64,000 bases of DNA from Magnetospirillum sp. 64-120 (GCA_001898825.1 MKVK01000029.1:1-64000), one strand, 5' to 3'. Shown: positions 34,973 through 43,965, numbered from the stretch's first letter. Made by a program: numbers and translations. The notes: generated by a model from the sequence alone, not told the origin.

Positions 34973-35115
34973 AAATAGAATCCGGCACCAGCTCCTGTCA
35001 ACCGTGCAATGGCTAAAAATCAGGTAAAATGCATCCTATATTTCCCGTTGCTGTTGCACCGCCCACTCCCGTACGGTTGCTTGCAGTAAGAAACAAAAAC
35101 GTCACGGGGACGGGA

Positions 35116-35541
35116 ATGCCCACCATCTGCACGTCAGAACTCAGCACCGGGGTTCGCGACATCGATCGCGGCACCGAGGGACTGTGCTATCTGATGGGCC
35201 GCCTGTTCGAGCCCGGTGTCGAATGTCGGCGGGTGGATGGCCAGTGCGACCGCACTCAATGCACCCGCATCACCGCCTTGATGAAGTACATGGATCGCAA
35301 CTTCACCCATCAGGAAAACCTGATGGATGAAGCCGATTATCCCCACCAGGACCACCACCGTCGTGAACATTGGCGGATTTTGGAACAGTTGCGCCACATG
35401 CGCGACGCCAATGTCTGCGCCGACCGCGACCGTGCGGTGGTGCGCGAAGTGGTGGCCCGCTGGATGGGCAGCCACGTGTCGCACTGTGACCGGCGGCTGG
35501 GCAGTTGGGCGTTGACCCGTCGGGTCCGCGATCCGGGGTGA
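35116..35541 (+). CDS. Hemerythrin-like diiron protein
   Basis: 141 residues from ATG 35116 (GGGGACGGGA upstream). The ligand pattern of bacterial hemerythrins is visible: HQENLMDEADYPHQDHHRREH supplies His, Glu and His ligands, and HVSHCDRRL the final His and Asp. Such proteins bind O2 or NO at a non-heme diiron site. There are extra cysteines (CRRVDGQCDRTQC) in the N-terminal half. It lies close to the nitric oxide reductase cluster and to iron regulators, which fits an O2/NO/iron role. It is single-domain and cytoplasmic. Confidence 0.8.
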   Translation: MPTICTSELSTGVRDIDRGTEGLCYLMGRLFEPGVECRRVDGQCDRTQCTRITALMKYMDRNFTHQENLMDEADYPHQDHHRREHWRILEQLRHMRDANVCADRDRAVVREVVARWMGSHVSHCDRRLGSWALTRRVRDPG

Positions 35542-35542
35542 C

Positions 35543-35938
35543 TTAAGTCAAGGCGATCAGTGTGATCAAGCCGCCCACCAGCCACAAGGGCAGGGGCAGG
35601 GTGACCAGCGGGAAATACCAACCGCATTCGCGAAAGGTCAGCCGGTCCACCAGGCTGGCCGGCGTGACGCTGATGCCGCCGGCCGGATTGCGCCAAGCAT
35701 AATGACTGGTGCGCAGGCGGCGGATCAGGTCGATTGCGCCGATCAGCGCCGGGCCGCTTTTGGCGGCCAGGGTCGCCGGTCCCCATCCCCAGGATTCGGC
35801 CTGCCAGCCCAAGGCCAGCACCACCACCAGATACAGCAGAGCCAACGGCATCCAGCGCATGATGCCAAAGCCGACCGGCCCCATGGTCAGGGGAATGATG
35901 GAATCGTCGTGGCCAATGCGGCGGATAGGATCGGTCAT
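35543..35938 (-). CDS. Small membrane protein, unknown
   Basis: 131 residues with two clear hydrophobic segments (about 28-46, LALLYLVVVLALGWQ, and about 108-130, FPLVTLPLPLWLVGGLITLIAL). A loop between them carries RRLRTSHYAW. No family is recognised. It is divergent from norC across 243 bases that hold the NnrR-type site, and ends one base from the hemerythrin gene stop. Confidence 0.65.
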   Translation of the reverse strand: MTDPIRRIGHDDSIIPLTMGPVGFGIMRWMPLALLYLVVVLALGWQAESWGWGPATLAAKSGPALIGAIDLIRRLRTSHYAWRNPAGGISVTPASLVDRLTFRECGWYFPLVTLPLPLWLVGGLITLIALT

Positions 35939-36031
35939 GGCGGTCAGTGTGCCGTAATCCCCGGGCGTTGTCGTGGCTGGAAAATCGCCTTAAATTATAG
36001 GGATATTAAATACCTGATTAAGGTCGCAAGC

Positions 36032-36045
36032 TTGACCAACGTTAA
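36032..36045. promoter_or_regulatory. FNR/NnrR-type site upstream of norC
   Basis: TTGACCAACGTTAA matches TTGAC-N4-GTCAA, the half-site pair of Dnr/NnrR-class CRP/FNR regulators, at 9 of 10 positions. Its centre is 143 bases before the norC start codon; a CATAGG-like -10 near 36066-36071 would place it close to -41. NO- or low-oxygen-dependent activation of nor genes by this class is established; its action here is inferred. Confidence 0.6.
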
Positions 36046-36181
36046 AGCTCGGTGTCGCGCCGGGTCATAGGGTGACCATGACGTGGGGCATGCCCCCGTG
36101 TCGAGAGTTCAGGGTGAGGCCACCGGCGGGGGGAGTTCCGCGGTGGGTGGAATTCAACCCTTCGGATCCTTAGGAGCGACC

Positions 36182-36631
36182 ATGTCCGAGACACTGACGA
36201 AAGCCGCTGCCCGCAATATCTTCTATGGCGGCACGGCATTTTTCTTCGCGGTGTTCGTTGCCTTGACCGCGCACAGCGTGACCAAGGCCAACGCCATCGC
36301 CGCAGCCAACCCCGTTACCCCTGGGGTGGCGGCTGGCAAGCATGTGTGGGAAAAGCATTCCTGCATCAACTGCCACACCCTGATGGGCGAGGGCGCCTAT
36401 TACGCCCCCGAACTGGGCAACGTGTGGGTCCGCTTCGGCGGCAAGGAAGACCCGAACGGCGCCCGTGAAGCGCTGAAGGCGTGGATGAAGGGCCAGCCCT
36501 CGGGCGTCGAAGGCCGTCGTCAGATGCCGCAGTTCAACCTGACCGAGACCGAACTGGACAACCTGGCCGACTTCTTCAAGTGGACCAGCGAAGTCGACAC
36601 CCAGAACTGGCCCCCCAAGGTCAGTGGTTAA
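36182..36631 (+). CDS. norC: Nitric oxide reductase cytochrome c subunit
   Basis: 149 residues. A membrane anchor (about 15-34) leads to a periplasmic cytochrome c domain with heme motif CINCH (Cys61, Cys64, His65) and axial Met in RRQMPQF. It passes electrons to NorB. The start at 36182 follows TTAGGAGCGACC; the reading to 36083 is not credible. It is the first gene of the norCBQD cluster. Confidence 0.97.
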   Translation: MSETLTKAAARNIFYGGTAFFFAVFVALTAHSVTKANAIAAANPVTPGVAAGKHVWEKHSCINCHTLMGEGAYYAPELGNVWVRFGGKEDPNGAREALKAWMKGQPSGVEGRRQMPQFNLTETELDNLADFFKWTSEVDTQNWPPKVSG

Positions 36632-36646
36632 CGAAAGGGTGAGATC

Positions 36647-37984
36647 ATGAAGTATCAATCGCAAAAAGTGGCGCTGTACTATTTCGCCGGCGCCCTTGCC
36701 CTGTTCGTTGCCCAGGTGCTGTTCGGCACCTTGCTGGGTACCGTGGTGGTGGCCCCCAATTTCCTGGCCGACCTGGTTCCCTTCAACATCCTGCGCATGA
36801 TCCACACCAACGCCCTGATCGTCTGGCTGTTGATGGGTTTCTTCGGCTGCGCCTATTACCTGATCCCGGAAGAAGCGGAAACCGAACTGCACAGCCCCAA
36901 GCTGGCAGTCCTGCAATTCTGGCTGTTCCTGATCGGTGCCGCCGCCGCCGTGGTCGGCTATCTGTTCAAGATCCATGAAGGCCGCGAGTTCCTGGAACAG
37001 CCGCTGTGGATCAAGCTGGCCATCGTCGTCGTCGCCCTGATGTTCCTCTACAACGTCACCATGACGGTGTTGAAGGGCCGCAAGACCGCCATCACCAACA
37101 TCTTGTTGCTGGGTCTGTGGGGCATCGCCATCTTCTTCCTGTTCTCGCTTTACAACCCCAACAACCTGGTGCTGGACAAGATGTTCTGGTGGTGGGTCGT
37201 CCATCTGTGGGTCGAAGGCGTGTGGGAACTGGTCATGGCTTCGGTTCTGGCCTTCCTGATGATCAAGCTGACCGGCGTCGACCGTGAAATCGTCGAAAAG
37301 TGGCTGTACGTCATCGTCGCCATGTCGCTGTTCACCGGCATCCTGGGCACCGGCCACCATTACTACTGGATCGGCACCCCGGCCTATTGGCAGTGGATCG
37401 GCTCGATCTTCTCGACCCTGGAAGTGCTGCCGTTCTTCGCCATGGTGGTGTTCACCTTCTACATGGTGTGGAAGGGTGGTCGCACCCATCCGAACAAGGC
37501 CGCCCTGCTGTGGGCCTTGGGCTGCTCGGCTTTCGCCTTCTTCGGTGCCGGCGTGTGGGGCTTCCTGCATACCCTGGCCCCCATCAACTACTACACCCAC
37601 GGCACCCAGGTCACCGCCGCCCATGGTCACCTGGCCTTCTACGGCGCCTATGTCATGCTGAACATCGCCATGTTCACCTATGCCATGCCGCTGCTGTTGA
37701 AGCGCGAGCCCTATAACCAGCTGCTCAACATGTGGGGCTTCTGGATCACCTCGGGCGCGGTGTCGTTCATGACCTTCGCGTTGACTTTCGCCGGTGTGGT
37801 GCAGACCCATCTGCAGCGCGTGCTGGGCATGTCCTTCATGGAAGTCCAGGACCAGCTGCAGCTGTTCTACCAGTTCCGTCTGGGCGCCGGCCTGTTCACC
37901 CTGCTGGGTGTGGTGCTGATCGTCTGGTCGCTGGTGGTCCCTGGCAAGGCCAAGCAAGCGTCTGGCTATCAGGCCGCCGAGTAA
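36647..37984 (+). CDS. norB: Nitric oxide reductase catalytic subunit
   Basis: A 445-residue, 12-helix heme-copper superfamily member. Heme and iron ligands are in place: IHTNALIVWL (low-spin heme His), VHLWVEGVWELV (FeB His plus the conserved Glu), GTGHHYYW (His pair) and TAAHGHLAFYGAY (high-spin and low-spin heme His). It reduces 2 NO to N2O in the cytoplasmic membrane, drawing electrons from NorC. No quinol-oxidising N-terminal extension is present, so it is the cytochrome c-dependent type (cNor). Confidence 0.98.
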   Translation: MKYQSQKVALYYFAGALALFVAQVLFGTLLGTVVVAPNFLADLVPFNILRMIHTNALIVWLLMGFFGCAYYLIPEEAETELHSPKLAVLQFWLFLIGAAAAVVGYLFKIHEGREFLEQPLWIKLAIVVVALMFLYNVTMTVLKGRKTAITNILLLGLWGIAIFFLFSLYNPNNLVLDKMFWWWVVHLWVEGVWELVMASVLAFLMIKLTGVDREIVEKWLYVIVAMSLFTGILGTGHHYYWIGTPAYWQWIGSIFSTLEVLPFFAMVVFTFYMVWKGGRTHPNKAALLWALGCSAFAFFGAGVWGFLHTLAPINYYTHGTQVTAAHGHLAFYGAYVMLNIAMFTYAMPLLLKREPYNQLLNMWGFWITSGAVSFMTFALTFAGVVQTHLQRVLGMSFMEVQDQLQLFYQFRLGAGLFTLLGVVLIVWSLVVPGKAKQASGYQAAE

Positions 37985-38006
37985 ATAATCCGAGTAAACT
38001 GCCTGG

Positions 38007-38041
38007 GGGGGTGGTTGCCAGCAGGCGGCCACCCCCTTTTT
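38007..38041 (+). terminator. Hairpin between norB and norQ (partial terminator)
   Basis: GGGGGTGG (38007-38014) pairs with CCACCCCC (38029-38036), followed by TTTTT. It lies 23 bases after the norB stop and 20 before the norQ start. Inside an operon this would reduce, not abolish, transcription of norQD relative to the structural genes. Confidence 0.7.
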
Positions 38042-38060
38042 CCTGGAGTTGCGCCCCCTC

Positions 38061-38837
38061 ATGAATATTCCGTTCTATCTGCCTGTCGGCAACGAGTGCG
38101 AGCTGTTCGAACTGGCTTTCAACAAGAAGCTGCCGCTGTTGTTGAAAGGCCCCACCGGCTGCGGCAAGACCCGGTTCGTCGCCCACATGGCGGCGCGGCT
38201 CGCCAAGCAATTGCACACGGTATCCTGTCATGACGACCTGACCGCCGCCGACCTGACCGGCCGTTACCTGTTGAAGGGCGGCGACACGGTGTGGACCGAC
38301 GGCCCGCTGACCAACGCCGTGCGCCATGGCGGCATCTGCTATCTGGACGAAGTGGTGGAAGCCAGGAAGGACGTCACCGTGGTGCTTCACCCGCTGACCG
38401 ACGACCGTCGCCTGCTGCCGCTCGACCGCACCGGCGAATTGCTGGAAGCGCCCGACGACTTCATGCTGGTGGTGTCCTACAACCCCGGCTACCAGAACGT
38501 TCTGAAGCAATTGAAGCCGTCCACCCGGCAACGCTTCGTCGCCATCGAGTTCGACTTTCCGCCGGCGGAAGTGGAATGCAAGGTGGTGGCCGAGGAAACC
38601 GGCCTGGACAAGGAACGGGTCAGCCAGTTGGTGCGTCTGGCCGGACGGCTGCGCGCCATGAAGGGCCACGACCTGGAAGAAGGCGTGTCCACCCGTCTGC
38701 TGGTTTATTGCGCCACCCTGATCCAGGCCGGCATGTCGCTGCGCCAGGCGGTCCAGGCGGCGATGATCGAGCCCTTGACCGACGACATGGACGTGAAAAA
38801 GGGTCTGGACGAAGTGGTTCTTGCGGTTTTCGGATAA
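38061..38837 (+). CDS. norQ: NorQ-type MoxR AAA+ ATPase
   Basis: 258 residues. Walker A is GPTGCGKT (30-37), Walker B is ICYLDEV, and the sensor region is VVSYNPGYQ. NorQ with NorD is needed to insert the FeB iron into NorB. The start ATG at 38061 is preceded by GGAG 12 bases upstream; a TTG at 38049 is possible but too close to the GGAG. It is separated from norD by 5 bases. Confidence 0.95.
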   Translation: MNIPFYLPVGNECELFELAFNKKLPLLLKGPTGCGKTRFVAHMAARLAKQLHTVSCHDDLTAADLTGRYLLKGGDTVWTDGPLTNAVRHGGICYLDEVVEARKDVTVVLHPLTDDRRLLPLDRTGELLEAPDDFMLVVSYNPGYQNVLKQLKPSTRQRFVAIEFDFPPAEVECKVVAEETGLDKERVSQLVRLAGRLRAMKGHDLEEGVSTRLLVYCATLIQAGMSLRQAVQAAMIEPLTDDMDVKKGLDEVVLAVFG

Positions 38838-38842
38838 AGATC

Positions 38843-40738
38843 ATGTCGCTGCTGGATAGCCTGGAACTGGAAGAAACCGTTGGCCGCTTTTGGCACCGTC
38901 TGGTCGGCGACAAGCATTCCTGGCCGCGTCACCCCCAGGCGGCAATCGGCCTGGATCAGGTCCGCGGGGCGCTTTCCGTTTTCTTTCGGGGGCTGGGTGG
39001 CGACGCGGGCGTCGCCATCACCAGCGCCAGCCTGAAGACGTCGACCCACCGCCTGACCTGGAAACAGCGCATCGGCATGGACGACGAACGCATGGCGGTG
39101 TCGTCGCGCGACGAAGTGTCGCTGTCGCTGCCCGACACGATCGATTTTTTTGACGATCCGGGATTGAACCGTGACCTGTATTTCTGGCTGGCGGCGTTCT
39201 TCGCCGTGCTGCCGCCGCAAGCCAGTGTGCCCGAAGACCCGTTGCAGGCCGACATCGCCTTCCTGACCCGCGCCGACACCGCCGCCCGCATGGCGCTGTC
39301 GCTTTATCCCGGTCTGCGCCGCCGGCATCGCACCTTGTCCGAGGCGCTGTTGGCGGTGCGCCCGGCGCGCAAGCTGACCGGCGCCGAAGCCGAGGTCGAA
39401 GCCGTTGTCCTGGCCATGTTGCGTGGGATGGATTTGCCGGAATGCTCGCATCGTGTCGCCCCCCATGGCTATCGGCCGTTCCTGCCGGTGCCGTTGTGGG
39501 GCGAGGCGCTGCACCGGGGCACCGGCACCCGCCCCGACGACGCCGAGGACAGCCAGCCCGGGTCCAAGCAGGAAGAACAGGATCAGCCCGACAAGCGCCG
39601 CGCCGCTGAACGCAAGACCCAGGACAACGCCGACCGCAAGGACCCGCTGATCCTGAATCGCTTCGAGAAGATCCTGGCCTTCGCCGACATGGTCAACGTC
39701 AACCGCGGCGCCGACGACCCCGACGAGGAAGAGGCCAAGAAGGCGGCCGAGGAAATGGACAAGATCACCATTTCCAAGCACGGCAAGAAGGCGGCGACCA
39801 AGTTGAAGTTCGACCTGGACCTGCCGCCCGAGGCCACCGACACCACCCGGCTGTCCGGGACGCACCTGTACCCGGAATGGGACCACCGCGCCGCCTGCTA
39901 CCACAAGGACCACTGTCAGGTGCATGTGGGCGTCGGCGCCGAGGACAGCGACGATTTCTGGCGTCCCGATGCCCAGGCCAAGCGCCGTATCCGCCAAGTC
40001 AAGCGCCAGTTTGAAGCGCTGCGCACCAAGGCCCAGGTCATGCGGGCCCAGGTGGATGGCGGCGAGTTGGACATGGACGCCCTGGTGCGGTCGCGGGCCG
40101 ACCTTCGGGCTTCGGGCCAAGGGTCGGACCGGGTCTACACCCAGCGCCGGCCGTTGGACCGTGACCTGGCGGTGGCGGTGCTGCTGGACGCCAGCCTGTC
40201 CACCGACGCCTGGGTGGAAAACCGCCGGGTGCTGGATGTGGAAAAGGAAGCCTTGGCGGTGTTCAGCCATGGCCTGGCCGCCTGTGACGACAGCTTTGCC
40301 ATCTATTCCTTCACCTCGCGCAAGCGCGCCTGGGTCAAGGTGGACACCCTGAAGGACTTCGAGGAAGATTTCGGTGACCGCGTCATGCGTCGTATCGGCG
40401 CGGTCAAGCCGGGCTATTACACCCGCATCGGCACCGCCATCCGCCACGCCACCGCCGAGTTGGAGAAGCGCCCCAACCGTCATCGGCTGCTGCTGGTGAT
40501 CACCGACGGCAAACCCAACGACATCGACCATTACGAAGGCCGTTACGGCATCGAGGATACCGCCAAGGCCATCCACGAAGCCCGAGCCAAGGGCATGGCG
40601 GTGTTCGGCGTCACCATCGACAAGAAGGCCCAGGCCTATTTCCCCCGTCTGTTCGGCCGGGGCTCGTTCGCCATCGTCCACCATCTGGCGCAATTGACGG
40701 CGGCACTGCCGCGCATTTACCGCCATCTGGTGGGATAG
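38843..40738 (+). CDS. norD: NorD, VWA-domain nitric oxide reductase activation protein
   Basis: 631 residues. The C-terminal von Willebrand A domain has an intact MIDAS D-x-S-x-S (Asp449, Ser451, Ser453 in LLDASLS), then VITDGKPND. The middle is a charged, low-complexity region (about 225-300: QEEQDQPDKRRAAERK). NorD partners NorQ in activating the reductase. Start ATG 38843 sits 5 bases after norQ. No norE or norF follows; the operon ends in a palindromic repeat. Confidence 0.95.
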   Translation: MSLLDSLELEETVGRFWHRLVGDKHSWPRHPQAAIGLDQVRGALSVFFRGLGGDAGVAITSASLKTSTHRLTWKQRIGMDDERMAVSSRDEVSLSLPDTIDFFDDPGLNRDLYFWLAAFFAVLPPQASVPEDPLQADIAFLTRADTAARMALSLYPGLRRRHRTLSEALLAVRPARKLTGAEAEVEAVVLAMLRGMDLPECSHRVAPHGYRPFLPVPLWGEALHRGTGTRPDDAEDSQPGSKQEEQDQPDKRRAAERKTQDNADRKDPLILNRFEKILAFADMVNVNRGADDPDEEEAKKAAEEMDKITISKHGKKAATKLKFDLDLPPEATDTTRLSGTHLYPEWDHRAACYHKDHCQVHVGVGAEDSDDFWRPDAQAKRRIRQVKRQFEALRTKAQVMRAQVDGGELDMDALVRSRADLRASGQGSDRVYTQRRPLDRDLAVAVLLDASLSTDAWVENRRVLDVEKEALAVFSHGLAACDDSFAIYSFTSRKRAWVKVDTLKDFEEDFGDRVMRRIGAVKPGYYTRIGTAIRHATAELEKRPNRHRLLLVITDGKPNDIDHYEGRYGIEDTAKAIHEARAKGMAVFGVTIDKKAQAYFPRLFGRGSFAIVHHLAQLTAALPRIYRHLVG

Positions 40739-40748
40739 CCGATATTCC

Positions 40749-40843
40749 GTCATCGCCGGGCTTGACCCGGCGATCCACGTGTTGCCGCAAAACGCGTGTT
40801 GGGTGGACACGCCTGGATGCCCGGATCAAGTCCGGGCATGACG
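40749..40843. repeat. Palindromic intergenic repeat, copy 1
   Basis: Two hairpin units facing each other: GTCATCGCCGGGCTTGACCCGG at the left and CCGGATCAAGTCCGGGCATGAC at the right, which is the inverted form of the same consensus. Each unit also folds on itself (CGCCGGG/CCCGGCG). A related element lies at 47914-47974. It sits between the convergent ends of norD and sseA, where such elements often act as terminators or mRNA stabilisers. Confidence 0.75.
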
Positions 40844-40862
40844 AAACCAAAGGGGGCGGCTT

Positions 40863-41720
40863 TTACCCCTGCACGACCGGGGCGTCGTCCTTGTTGCCCC
40901 ATTCCGACCATGACCCGTCATAGACGGCCACATCCTTGTGGCCCATCAGGTACAGGCCAAGCGCGACGACGCAGGCGGTGACGCCCGAGCCGCAGGTGGT
41001 GGCGATGGGCTTGCTCATGTCCACGCCGGCGGCGTCGAAGATGGCCTTCAATTCGGCGGCCGGCTTCATGGTGCGTTCGCGTTCGTCGATCAGGCTTTGC
41101 ACCGGCACGTTCAGCGCGCCGGGCATGTGGCCCACCGTCTTCACCGGCCACGGTTCCGGGTCGGTGCCCTTGAAGCGGCCGGCGGCGCGGGCGTCGACGA
41201 TCTGTTCGCGGCCCTGCTCGATATTGGCCAGCATCTGGGCGTAGTCGCGCACCAGGGTCTGGTTCACATGGGGGATGAAGTGGCGGTCGCGCGGCATGGG
41301 CGGCAAGTCCTCGGTGGCGCGCTGTTCGCGCAGCCACTTGGGCAGGCCGCCATCCAACAGGCAGACGTCGCGGTGACCGAAGACGCGGAACATCCACCAG
41401 ACGCGGGCGGCGGCGCTGCCGAAGCCGGTGCTGTCGTACACCACCACCTTGTTGCCGTTGCCCAGGCCCAGCTTGCGCACCTTGGAGGCGAACTTTTCCG
41501 GCGCCGGCAGCATGTGGGGCAAGCCGGTGGTGGTATCGGCGATTTCGTCGATGTCGAAATAGACGGCACCGGGGATGTGCTCGGCCTCGTATTCCTCGCG
41601 CGGCTGGCGGTTGGCGCTGGGCGGGAACCAGCTGGCGTCAACAATCCTTACATCCGGAGCCTTCAGGTGGTCGGCAAGCCACTGGGTCGAAACAAGGGCA
41701 TCCGGATTGACGTAATTCAT
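40863..41720 (-). CDS. sseA: 3-mercaptopyruvate sulfurtransferase
   Basis: 285 residues made of two rhodanese domains. The second has the active loop CGSGVTA with nucleophile Cys243; this loop marks SseA-type mercaptopyruvate sulfurtransferases rather than thiosulfate rhodaneses. It transfers sulfur from 3-mercaptopyruvate to thiol acceptors. The start at 41720 fits the family. It lies 25 bases after cysK in the same direction, joining cysteine synthesis with sulfur transfer. Confidence 0.93.
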   Translation of the reverse strand: MNYVNPDALVSTQWLADHLKAPDVRIVDASWFPPSANRQPREEYEAEHIPGAVYFDIDEIADTTTGLPHMLPAPEKFASKVRKLGLGNGNKVVVYDSTGFGSAAARVWWMFRVFGHRDVCLLDGGLPKWLREQRATEDLPPMPRDRHFIPHVNQTLVRDYAQMLANIEQGREQIVDARAAGRFKGTDPEPWPVKTVGHMPGALNVPVQSLIDERERTMKPAAELKAIFDAAGVDMSKPIATTCGSGVTACVVALGLYLMGHKDVAVYDGSWSEWGNKDDAPVVQG

Positions 41721-41745
41721 GATGGCGCGTTCCCTTCGGTTGGTC

Positions 41746-42750
41746 TTATGCCAGCCAGTCAGGCACGGGCAGGTCGCGCTCGCGCAGGAAGGCCGGGTTG
41801 AACAGTTTGCTTTGATAGCGGGTACCATAATCGCACAGCACTGTCACCACCGTATGGCCCGGCCCCATCTCGCGCGCCACCTTGATGGCGGCCATGACGT
41901 TGACGCCGCTGGACCCGCCGACCACCAGGCCTTCTTCCTTGATCAGGTCGAAGATCACCGGCAGCGCCTCGTGGTCGGTGACCTGCACCTGGCCGTCGAT
42001 GGGGGCGCCTTCCAGGTTCTTGGTAATACGACCCTGGCCGATGCCTTCGGTGATGGACGTGCCTTCGGCCTTCAGTTCGCCATTCGCGTAGTAATTATAA
42101 AGCGCCGAGCCCATGGGGTCGGCCAGCACCACGCGGATATCCTTGCTGCGTTCCTTCAGCGCCATGCCGGTGCCGGCAAGCGTCCCGCCGGTACCCACCG
42201 CGCAGGTGAAGGCGTCGACGCGGCCGTCGGTCTGTTCCCAGATTTCCGGCCCGGTGGTGCGGTAATGGCCCAGGCGGTTGGCGACGTTGTCGAACTGGTT
42301 GGCCCACAACACGCCGGCCGGCTCGGTCTCGGCCAGTTCCTTGGCCAGGGTTTCCGAGTAGCGCACGTAATTGCCCGGATTGGCATAGGGCACCGCCGGC
42401 ACCAGCCGCAGATCGGCGCCGACCAGACGCAGCATGTCCTTCTTTTCCTGGCTTTGGGTTTCCGGCATGACGATGACGCTGCGGTAACCGCGCGCATTGG
42501 CCACCAGGGCCAGGCCGATGCCGGTGTTGCCCGCCGTGCCTTCGACGATGACGCCGCCGGGCTTCAACAGGCCCTTTTCCTCGGCGTCGGCGATGATGGC
42601 CAGGGCGGCGCGGTCCTTGACCGAGCCGCCGGGGTTCAGGAACTCGGCCTTGCCCAGGATGGTGCAGCCGGTGATTTCCGACGCCTTCTTCAGCTTGATG
42701 AGCGGGGTGTTGCCGATGGACTCGGTGAAGCCGGCGCGGAACGAGGTCAT
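41746..42750 (-). CDS. cysK: Cysteine synthase A
   Basis: 334 residues. PLP Lys45 is in NPGGSVKDRAA, the acetylserine loop is EGTAGNTGIGLA, and the phosphate-binding loop is AVGTGGTLAGTG. It makes cysteine from O-acetylserine and sulfide. ATG 42750 is chosen over 42759 because AGGATG sits at good spacing before it. Compared with E. coli CysK the C-terminus (SSGVNVMAAIKVA...LPVPDWLA) is of the longer alphaproteobacterial type. It forms an operon with sseA. Confidence 0.93.
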   Translation of the reverse strand: MTSFRAGFTESIGNTPLIKLKKASEITGCTILGKAEFLNPGGSVKDRAALAIIADAEEKGLLKPGGVIVEGTAGNTGIGLALVANARGYRSVIVMPETQSQEKKDMLRLVGADLRLVPAVPYANPGNYVRYSETLAKELAETEPAGVLWANQFDNVANRLGHYRTTGPEIWEQTDGRVDAFTCAVGTGGTLAGTGMALKERSKDIRVVLADPMGSALYNYYANGELKAEGTSITEGIGQGRITKNLEGAPIDGQVQVTDHEALPVIFDLIKEEGLVVGGSSGVNVMAAIKVAREMGPGHTVVTVLCDYGTRYQSKLFNPAFLRERDLPVPDWLA

Positions 42751-42839
42751 GGTGTGCATCCTGGTTTAAATAACACTATCCGTGACCATATATGACATGT
42801 CTCATATTATTCAATGGTTCTTTGGTGTGAAATATGGGC

Positions 42840-42868
42840 AAAAAAACACCCCGCCGAATGCGGGGTGT
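42840..42868 (-). terminator. Terminator of parA-like/membrane/Nudix operon
   Basis: CACCCCGC (42847-42854) pairs with GCGGGGTG (42860-42867) around a 5-base loop. Reading the minus strand, the stem is followed by a run of 7 T. It lies 11 bases beyond the Nudix gene stop. Confidence 0.88.
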
Positions 42869-42878
42869 GTGAATTGGT

Positions 42879-43493
42879 TCAGCCCAGCCACTGGCGGCGA
42901 ATGGCTTCCTTTTCCAGCATCAGCCATTGGATGGCCAACACCGCCATGGAGTTGCAGATGCGGCCGTCCTTGCACATCTCGTAAGCCTCGGCGCTGGGCA
43001 GGGTGAAGACGCGGATGTCCTCGCCTTCATGGGCCAGTCCGTGCAACCCCTCGATGGTGGCGGAATCGACCCGGGCGCAGAACAAGGCGCAGCTTTCCGA
43101 CGAGCCGCCGGCGGTGACCAGATACTTGCCCACCTCGATCATGGCGGACGGCTTGGCGCCAGCTTCTTCTTCGCTTTCGCGCCAGGCCACGTCTTCGGGG
43201 GTTTCGCCGTCCTCGATGATGCCGGCGACGCATTCCACCAGCCACGGATACCAGCCCGCCGCCAAGGCGCCGGGACGGAACTGCTCGATCATGGCGACGC
43301 GGTCGCGGTCCACGTCGTAAAGCAGCACCACCGAGGCGTGGCCACGTTCAAAGATTTCCCGGGTGATGTCCTGGGTCCACGAACCGTCGAAACGGCGATG
43401 GCGCAGAACATAGCGGTCCATCTGGAAATAGCCCTTGAACACCGTGTCCTTGGAAACGATCTGGACGTCGTCGGCGGTGAAGCGCTTTTCCAT
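42879..43493 (-). CDS. Nudix hydrolase, ADP-ribose pyrophosphatase type
   Basis: 204 residues with a complete Nudix box GxxxxxExxxxxxxREUxEExGU: Gly91, Glu97, Arg105-Glu106, Glu109-Glu110, Gly112 (GIIEDGETPEDVAWRESEEE). The N-terminal FKGYFQMDRYVLRHRRFDG and the insertion are like NudF-type ADP-sugar pyrophosphatases, which cleave ADP-ribose. The substrate is inferred. It starts one base after the stop of the membrane gene. Confidence 0.9.
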   Translation of the reverse strand: MEKRFTADDVQIVSKDTVFKGYFQMDRYVLRHRRFDGSWTQDITREIFERGHASVVLLYDVDRDRVAMIEQFRPGALAAGWYPWLVECVAGIIEDGETPEDVAWRESEEEAGAKPSAMIEVGKYLVTAGGSSESCALFCARVDSATIEGLHGLAHEGEDIRVFTLPSAEAYEMCKDGRICNSMAVLAIQWLMLEKEAIRRQWLG

Positions 43494-43494
43494 G

Positions 43495-43965
43495 TCAATA
43501 GGCCCAAAGCGTGCCGGTGGCGCCGATGGCGACGGTGAAGACGCCCAGGACCATGTTGACCAGGACGATCTGGCGGATACGGCCCATGGTGGTGGCGGCT
43601 TTGGCGTGTTCCTCGGTGTCGACGCGGGCCTTGAAGGCCTGGAAGGGGCCGAAGAACAGATAGATGAAGTTGGCGATCATGATCAGGCCGGTGATCTGCA
43701 TGATGTCGATATGGATGCCGCCGCCGGTGAAGCCGCCGCGATAGCCCAGGAACAGCACGCCATAACCGGAAACCAACAGTGCGGCGATGGAGCCCCAGAC
43801 CAGGGCGAAGAAGCGCGGCAGCACGCGGCGCCACAGGGCCAGGCGCAGCGGCAGGGCCATGTCCATGGAGGCCGGGCGCAGGACGAAGTGGGCGAAGATC
43901 ATGCCGCCCACCCAGATCAGGGTGGCCAAAGCGTGGACGGACAATGCCAAGGTATAGAACAACAT
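43495..43965 (-). CDS. CopD-like small membrane protein
   Basis: 156 residues with four hydrophobic segments and the opening LALSVHALATLIWVGGMIFAHFVLRP, a pattern of the CopD/DUF2269-like membrane family in which His and Trp residues near helix starts may bind metal or heme. The role is not established. It is the middle gene of a three-gene operon (parA-like 14 bases upstream, Nudix 1 base downstream). Confidence 0.7.
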   Translation of the reverse strand: MLFYTLALSVHALATLIWVGGMIFAHFVLRPASMDMALPLRLALWRRVLPRFFALVWGSIAALLVSGYGVLFLGYRGGFTGGGIHIDIMQITGLIMIANFIYLFFGPFQAFKARVDTEEHAKAATTMGRIRQIVLVNMVLGVFTVAIGATGTLWAY

